From: Rhizobium sp. NRK18 | Lineage (GTDB): Bacteria > Pseudomonadota > Alphaproteobacteria > Rhizobiales > Rhizobiaceae | Direction: 5' to 3' | Length of the DNA stretch: 64,000 nt | Assembly: GCF_024385575.1 (NCBI RefSeq) | Contig: NZ_JANFMV010000001.1 | Location: forward strand, 2,757,681 to 2,821,680 | Part shown: one piece after another, positions 60,502 to 64,000 of the stretch | Numbering within the stretch: position 1 is the first letter of the stretch | Layout: each line of letters opens with the position of its first letter | Position numbers and translations under genes: made by a program | The notes under the pieces: model-generated | The model's database searches: none | What the model was told of the DNA's origin: nothing | What the model saw: only the letters and a program-made list of their open reading frames with translations

Positions 60502-61455
60502 TCAGGCGCCGCCCATCAGAAACCAGATCAGGATGGAGAGCGTGAAGAACGAGGCACAGGTGGACAGAAACAGGGCCGGCGCGGCGACATGCTGGAAGCC
60601 ATAGCGGGCGGCGAGGATCGGATAGATCGACATCGGCGGCAGCGCAGCATAGATGATCGCCGCCGTCGCCAGCTCACCATTAGCAATCCCGAAGCCGAGC
60701 CCGGCAAACAGGGCGACCATGGCGAAGACCGCCAGTGGGTGGATGACGAGCTTGCCGACCGTGACCATGAACACGTCGAAATTGAAGGTATTGAGGGAGA
60801 GGCCGGCAAGGGTTCCGCCGATGACGACCAGTGACACGGCGGCGCTGGACGAGGCGAGCAGGTCAATCGGGCCAGAGATCAGCCGCGGCAGCGGAATGCC
60901 GGCAATGGAGATGGCGAGGCCAACGAAGATCGCGACGATCATCGGATTGCCGAGAAGCCTGCCGGCGATCTTGCGGGCAAGCGGCAGGCCGCCGATCTCG
61001 GCATTGGTCGCGCGTTCGGCGAGAAGCAGCGTCAGCGGCAGGATCAGGATGTTCTCGACCATCATGTTCAAGGCCAGCGCCCGGTCGGCGACCTCCGGCA
61101 GCAGCACCAGAACGATGGGATAGCCGACGAAACCGCTGTTGGATGAACTGGTGCCGACGGCGCGGAAGGTCGCCTGTCCGGCCGAGCGCTTCAACAGGTA
61201 GCGGCTTGCCAGGTAGAAGAAGGTGAAGCTGATCAGCGAACCGGCGGCGTAGGCGACGAGATAACCGCCGTCGACGATTTCGGAGAAATCCCGAAGCGCG
61301 AATGCCCGCAGCAGCAGCGCCGGCAGGGCGAAGTTGACGGCATATTTGATCAGGACGCCGAGGTCGCGCTCGGAAAAGAGCGAGATCTTGACGGCGAAGA
61401 AGCCGAGCGCGATCAGGACGAAGACCACACCGGTCACATTGACGACATCGAGCAT
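60502..61455 (-). CDS. AEC-family (auxin efflux carrier-like) transporter
   Basis: A 317-residue membrane protein with ten helices in the 5+5 arrangement of the AEC/BART family (FVLIALGFFAVKISLFSERD, then YAVNFALPALLLRAFALRDF; NSGFVGYPIVLVLLPEV; an LVIGGTLAGLSL block after the central loop). Bacterial relatives move malonate, malate or other carboxylates. The C-terminal end converges with the EamA gene 20 bp away. The substrate is unknown. Confidence 0.88.
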   Translation of the reverse strand: MLDVVNVTGVVFVLIALGFFAVKISLFSERDLGVLIKYAVNFALPALLLRAFALRDFSEIVDGGYLVAYAAGSLISFTFFYLASRYLLKRSAGQATFRAVGTSSSNSGFVGYPIVLVLLPEVADRALALNMMVENILILPLTLLLAERATNAEIGGLPLARKIAGRLLGNPMIVAIFVGLAISIAGIPLPRLISGPIDLLASSSAAVSLVVIGGTLAGLSLNTFNFDVFMVTVGKLVIHPLAVFAMVALFAGLGFGIANGELATAAIIYAALPPMSIYPILAARYGFQHVAAPALFLSTCASFFTLSILIWFLMGGA

Positions 61456-61556
61456 TGAAGGTCCGGGCGTGCGAGGATGACCCGAACTGCAAGCAAAATC
61501 CCATGGATTGCAAGGGCGATCCGCCGCGAAACCGTCGCCTCTATCCCGCTTCTCAT

Positions 61557-61596
61557 AAAAAAGCAGCCGCCGCCGGAAGCCTCCGGCAGCGACTGC
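61557..61596 (-). terminator. Terminator of the exported 214-aa protein gene
   Basis: On the minus strand GCAGTCGCTGCCGGA and TCCGGCGGCGGCTGC form a strong stem (61563-61596) with one or two mismatches, followed by TTTTTT (61557-61562), 20 bp after the stop at 61617. Confidence 0.85.
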
Positions 61597-61616
61597 TCAT
61601 GATCCGCCTCTGGCGA

Positions 61617-62261
61617 TCACATCTCGATCTTCGCCGAGGACAGGCAGGTGACCGACACCGGATAGCTCAGCGACTTGCGTTCGCTTTCCGTGTTCGCGAG
61701 GCTCCATTTGTCATTCTTGGCCTTGCCGGTCCTTGCGGCGACGGCCTGGAACTGGAAGAAGACATGCGCCTGCACGCTCCAGTTCTTCGCCAGCACATCC
61801 GACTTCTTCATGCCGCCGGCGACCTTCTGCTGCAGGAATGCATTGCAGATGGCGACCGGATCCTTGCCCTGCCAGCCGAGCTTGACGACAGGTATCGAGA
61901 CCGAATGGTCACGGCTGAAGGTCTTGGCCTCACCGCCACCGATATCGCGGCCCGTAAAACTCTGCTGCCAGAGATTGCCGGGGCTTTCGAAGAACTCGAC
62001 GCCATTGAACGTGCCGAGCGCGCCCGCGACGATGCGCTTGCCGGTCTTCGCCTTGGCGTAAAGGTGCAATGAGAACTTGTGCGAGGTGGGCTTCAGCGCC
62101 TTGTAACCGCTGTCCCCGGCGGTCACTTCAATCGGGATCACGTCGATCCCGGCCCTGGTAACGTCGACCTTGTCGATCCAGTCAGCCGCTGATGCCGACG
62201 ATGCGAAAACCCCACTGGCCAGTGCGAATGAGGCAGCTGCGATAATAATGCTGCGTGTCAT
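61617..62261 (-). CDS. Exported protein of unknown function (214 aa)
   Basis: A 214-residue secreted or periplasmic protein. The signal peptide is residues 1-25 (ending SSASA). The mature part is beta-rich (VDVTRAGIDVIPIEVTAGDS; HKFSLHLYAKAKTGKRIVAG) with one pair of distant cysteines (ICNAF and VTCLSS). It starts at ATG after GAGAGGGAACATC. It is monocistronic with its own terminator. I do not recognise the family. Confidence 0.75.
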   Translation of the reverse strand: MTRSIIIAAASFALASGVFASSASAADWIDKVDVTRAGIDVIPIEVTAGDSGYKALKPTSHKFSLHLYAKAKTGKRIVAGALGTFNGVEFFESPGNLWQQSFTGRDIGGGEAKTFSRDHSVSIPVVKLGWQGKDPVAICNAFLQQKVAGGMKKSDVLAKNWSVQAHVFFQFQAVAARTGKAKNDKWSLANTESERKSLSYPVSVTCLSSAKIEM

Positions 62262-62393
62262 GATGTTCCCTCTCCGGTTCGTCTTGTTGACGAGGAAGGT
62301 GATATCGACGCCTGCCTGAACTGCGAGTGAATGTGGCGTTCATCCCCGGACTATACTTCGATCGATCAAGAACATCCCGCAGTCGACATAAAT

Positions 62394-62423
62394 AAAGGCC
62401 GGAGCGAAGCCGCTCCGGCCTTT
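62394..62423. terminator. Bidirectional terminator after ilvE
   Basis: A perfect 13-base stem, AAAGGCCGGAGCG (62394-62406) and CGCTCCGGCCTTT (62411-62423), with a four-base loop. On the minus strand it lies 22 bp after the ilvE stop. Confidence 0.88.
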
Positions 62424-62445
62424 CATAAAGCCTAGGGAAACGATG

Positions 62446-63552
62446 TCAGATGCCGTCGATGACCTTGACCCAGCCGTGCGGGTCGTTGGTCTGGCCCTTC
62501 TGGATGCCGACCAGCTGGGTGCGGAGCTTCTCGGTCAGCGGGCCGGTCTCGCCGCCGCTGATCTTGAACTCCCCGCCGTCGAACTTGACCGTGCCGATGG
62601 CGGCGACGACCGCAGCGGTGCCGCAGGCGAAGGCTTCCTTGAGCTTGCCGCTCTTGGCGTCCGCCTGCCATTCCTCGAAGGTGTAGGGACGCTCGACGAC
62701 GGTGGCGCCGGCGTCGCGGGCAAGCTGGATGATCGAGGCGCGGGTGATGCCGGGCAGGATGGAACCGCCGAGCGGCGGGGTGACGACGGAGCCGTCATCC
62801 ATGACGAAGAAGACGTTCATGCCGCCCAGCTCTTCGATGTAGCGCTTTTCCGCGGCATCGAGGAAGACGACCTGATCGCAGCCATTCTTGTAGGCTTCGG
62901 CCTGGGCAAGCAGGCTGGCCGCATAGTTGCCGCCGCACTTGGCTGCGCCCGTGCCGCCCGGAGCGGCGCGGCTGTAATGTTCCGATACCCAGATCGAAAC
63001 CGGCTTGGCGCCGCCCTTGAAGTAGGGGCCGACCGGCGAGGCGATGACGCAGAAGATGTAGTCGCGGGCCGGACGAACGCCGAGGAAGGCCTCGTTGGCG
63101 AACATGAATGGGCGCAGATAGAGACTGCCACCCTCGCCCGCCGGGATCCAGTCGCCGTCCTGGCGCACAAGCTTGTCGACCGCCTCGAGGAAGAGTGCCT
63201 CGGGCAGCTCCGGCATCGCCATGCGACGGGCGGATTCGTTGAAGCGGCGGGCGTTCTGCTCGGGACGGAACAGCACCGCGCGGCCGTCGCCGGTGCGGTA
63301 GGCCTTCATGCCCTCGAAGATTTCCTGGGCGTAATGCAGGACGGCGCTGGCCGGATCGATCGGGAACGGCGCGCGGGCGGTCACTTCGGCCGAATGCCAG
63401 CCCTTGCCCTCGGTCCAGCGGATGACCGCCATGTGGTCGGTGAAGACCGTGCCGAAGCCAAGATTTTCAAACAGCTTGGCCCGTTCCGCCGCCGGCATGG
63501 GGTTCGCATTCGGCTTGATGGAGAATGTCAGGGACGCGGTATCGGCAGGCAT
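62446..63552 (-). CDS. ilvE: Branched-chain amino-acid aminotransferase
   Basis: A 368-residue class IV PLP enzyme that interconverts leucine, isoleucine and valine with their 2-oxo acids. Motifs: HYAQEIFEGMKAYR, the PLP lysine region GGTGAAKCGGNYAASLLAQA, EELGGMNVFFVMDDG, LPGITRASIIQLARD and FACGTAAVVAAIG. The length is that of the longer IlvE subgroup. The ATG at 63552 is used rather than the upstream TTG. Monocistronic, with a strong terminator downstream. Confidence 0.96.
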   Translation of the reverse strand: MPADTASLTFSIKPNANPMPAAERAKLFENLGFGTVFTDHMAVIRWTEGKGWHSAEVTARAPFPIDPASAVLHYAQEIFEGMKAYRTGDGRAVLFRPEQNARRFNESARRMAMPELPEALFLEAVDKLVRQDGDWIPAGEGGSLYLRPFMFANEAFLGVRPARDYIFCVIASPVGPYFKGGAKPVSIWVSEHYSRAAPGGTGAAKCGGNYAASLLAQAEAYKNGCDQVVFLDAAEKRYIEELGGMNVFFVMDDGSVVTPPLGGSILPGITRASIIQLARDAGATVVERPYTFEEWQADAKSGKLKEAFACGTAAVVAAIGTVKFDGGEFKISGGETGPLTEKLRTQLVGIQKGQTNDPHGWVKVIDGI

Positions 63553-63750
63553 CGCAGGCAAACCTTTCGTTTCCTCTCGGTCGGTCAGCCTTGCTGACCT
63601 TTAAATTCGGGTACTCGCATATCCCTCGGGCCGCGCGTCTGCAAGTCTCTTTTGAAGGAACATCCAAGTGCGCTCAAGGATAGACGTTACCGGCAAATTT
63701 GCCTCACGGCGATCGAGGTGTCACCATAACCGGTGCAGGGGGGAGAAAAC

Positions 63751-63897
63751 ATGAAAACAGCATTTGCCGCAATGACGGTCCTGGGCATGGTCATCGCCAA
63801 TGCCGCATTCGCCCATGGCGGCGGCTGCCGCAAGAGCTCACCGGCCGGGCAGTGCTGCCACATGGACAACAAGGCGGGCCAGGTTCACTGCCACTGA
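63751..63897 (+). CDS. Small exported Cys/His-rich protein (48 aa)
   Basis: A 48-codon gene with GGGGGGAG upstream of the ATG. The signal peptide (1-21, ending AFA) is followed by a short mature part HGGGCRKSSPAGQCCHMDNK ending in VHCH. Cysteines and histidines are arranged as C-x9-CCH ... HCH, suggesting a metal site or disulfides. Related small proteins ending in VHCH occur in many proteobacteria, function unknown to me. It lies divergent from ilvE. Confidence 0.7.
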   Translation: MKTAFAAMTVLGMVIANAAFAHGGGCRKSSPAGQCCHMDNKAGQVHCH

Positions 63898-63939
63898 ACG
63901 AACGGGCGGGACGGCTGCACCATCCCGCCACATCCGAAA

Positions 63940-64000
63940 TCACATATTCGGATAGACGGGGCCTTCGCCGCCTTGCGGCGGGACCCAGGTGATGTTCTGG
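63940..64000 (-). CDS. Possible C-terminal end of a gene beyond the window
   Basis: On the minus strand an open frame enters from the right edge and stops at 63940 (last residues QNITWVPPQGGEGPVYPNM). The codon usage fits the neighbours, and no stop interrupts the 19 visible codons. I cannot identify the protein from so little sequence. Confidence 0.35.
   Translation of the reverse strand, partial: QNITWVPPQGGEGPVYPNM

Overview
The window is a gene-dense (about 62% G+C by eye), mostly chromosomal-looking stretch of an alphaproteobacterium, most probably Rhizobiaceae (Rhizobium, Ensifer/Sinorhizobium, Shinella or a close relative). The grounds are the iolR-iolC-iolD-iolE-iolB order with a long IolC carrying a C-terminal DUF2090 region, a locus resembling the rhizobial rgt lipopolysaccharide genes, and the CTCTCCCC/GGGGAGAG intergenic palindromes common in rhizobia. 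I see no tRNA, rRNA, CRISPR array, insertion sequence or phage gene.

Layout. (1) 1-14.4 kb is a surface polysaccharide locus: a partial family 4 glycosyltransferase, a Wzz-type chain-length protein, a polymerase/ligase-like membrane protein, a Wzx-type flippase, a secreted GH5 glycosidase, a two-domain alpha/beta hydrolase with altered nucleophile elbows, two paralogous predicted beta-propeller proteins of the glucosamine inositolphosphorylceramide transferase-like family, a heparinase II/III protein and a UDP-GlcNAc 2-epimerase. (2) 14.5-21.4 kb is the myo-inositol catabolic operon with its RpiR-type repressor. Near-copies of the GGAA-N6-TTCC IolR motif precede iolR and iolC, and a clean terminator follows iolB. 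(3) 21.4-33.5 kb holds small housekeeping and accessory units: a 49-residue membrane peptide, a strong hairpin, a BNR-repeat/MoaD-like pair, PilZ and stand-alone AsnC-type domains, an aminotransferase, a lone HyuA-type protein, and regulator/transporter or regulator/enzyme pairs set back to back. (4) 33.5-42 kb contains poorly known genes, including a secreted protein with an internal duplication and a zinc-ribbon membrane protein that overlaps a secreted partner, with amn and gfa between them. (5) 42-45.3 kb carries a multicopper oxidase pair and a DacA/SPOR carboxypeptidase. (6) 45.4-52.3 kb is an envelope glycosylation locus: a flippase-like membrane protein, a polyprenyl-phosphate GT2 and three GT39 transferases. 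Two of these genes share a duplicated promoter and leader. (7) 52-64 kb contains an omega-aminotransferase with an XRE regulator, an HD hydrolase, an EF-hand protein, HxlR/oxidoreductase and Lrp/transporter pairs, mgtE behind a hairpin that covers its ribosome binding site, an AEC transporter and ilvE.

How the parts work together. The first and sixth blocks both build the cell envelope: export and processing of a repeat-unit polysaccharide, and transfer of polyprenyl-phosphate-linked sugars to (probably) lipopolysaccharide. The iol operon converts scyllo-inosose towards central metabolism; inositol dehydrogenase and iolA are not in the window. At least five regulator genes lie divergent from a likely target: LysR/EamA, LysR/cupin-SDR, XRE/aminotransferase, HxlR/oxidoreductase and Lrp/EamA.
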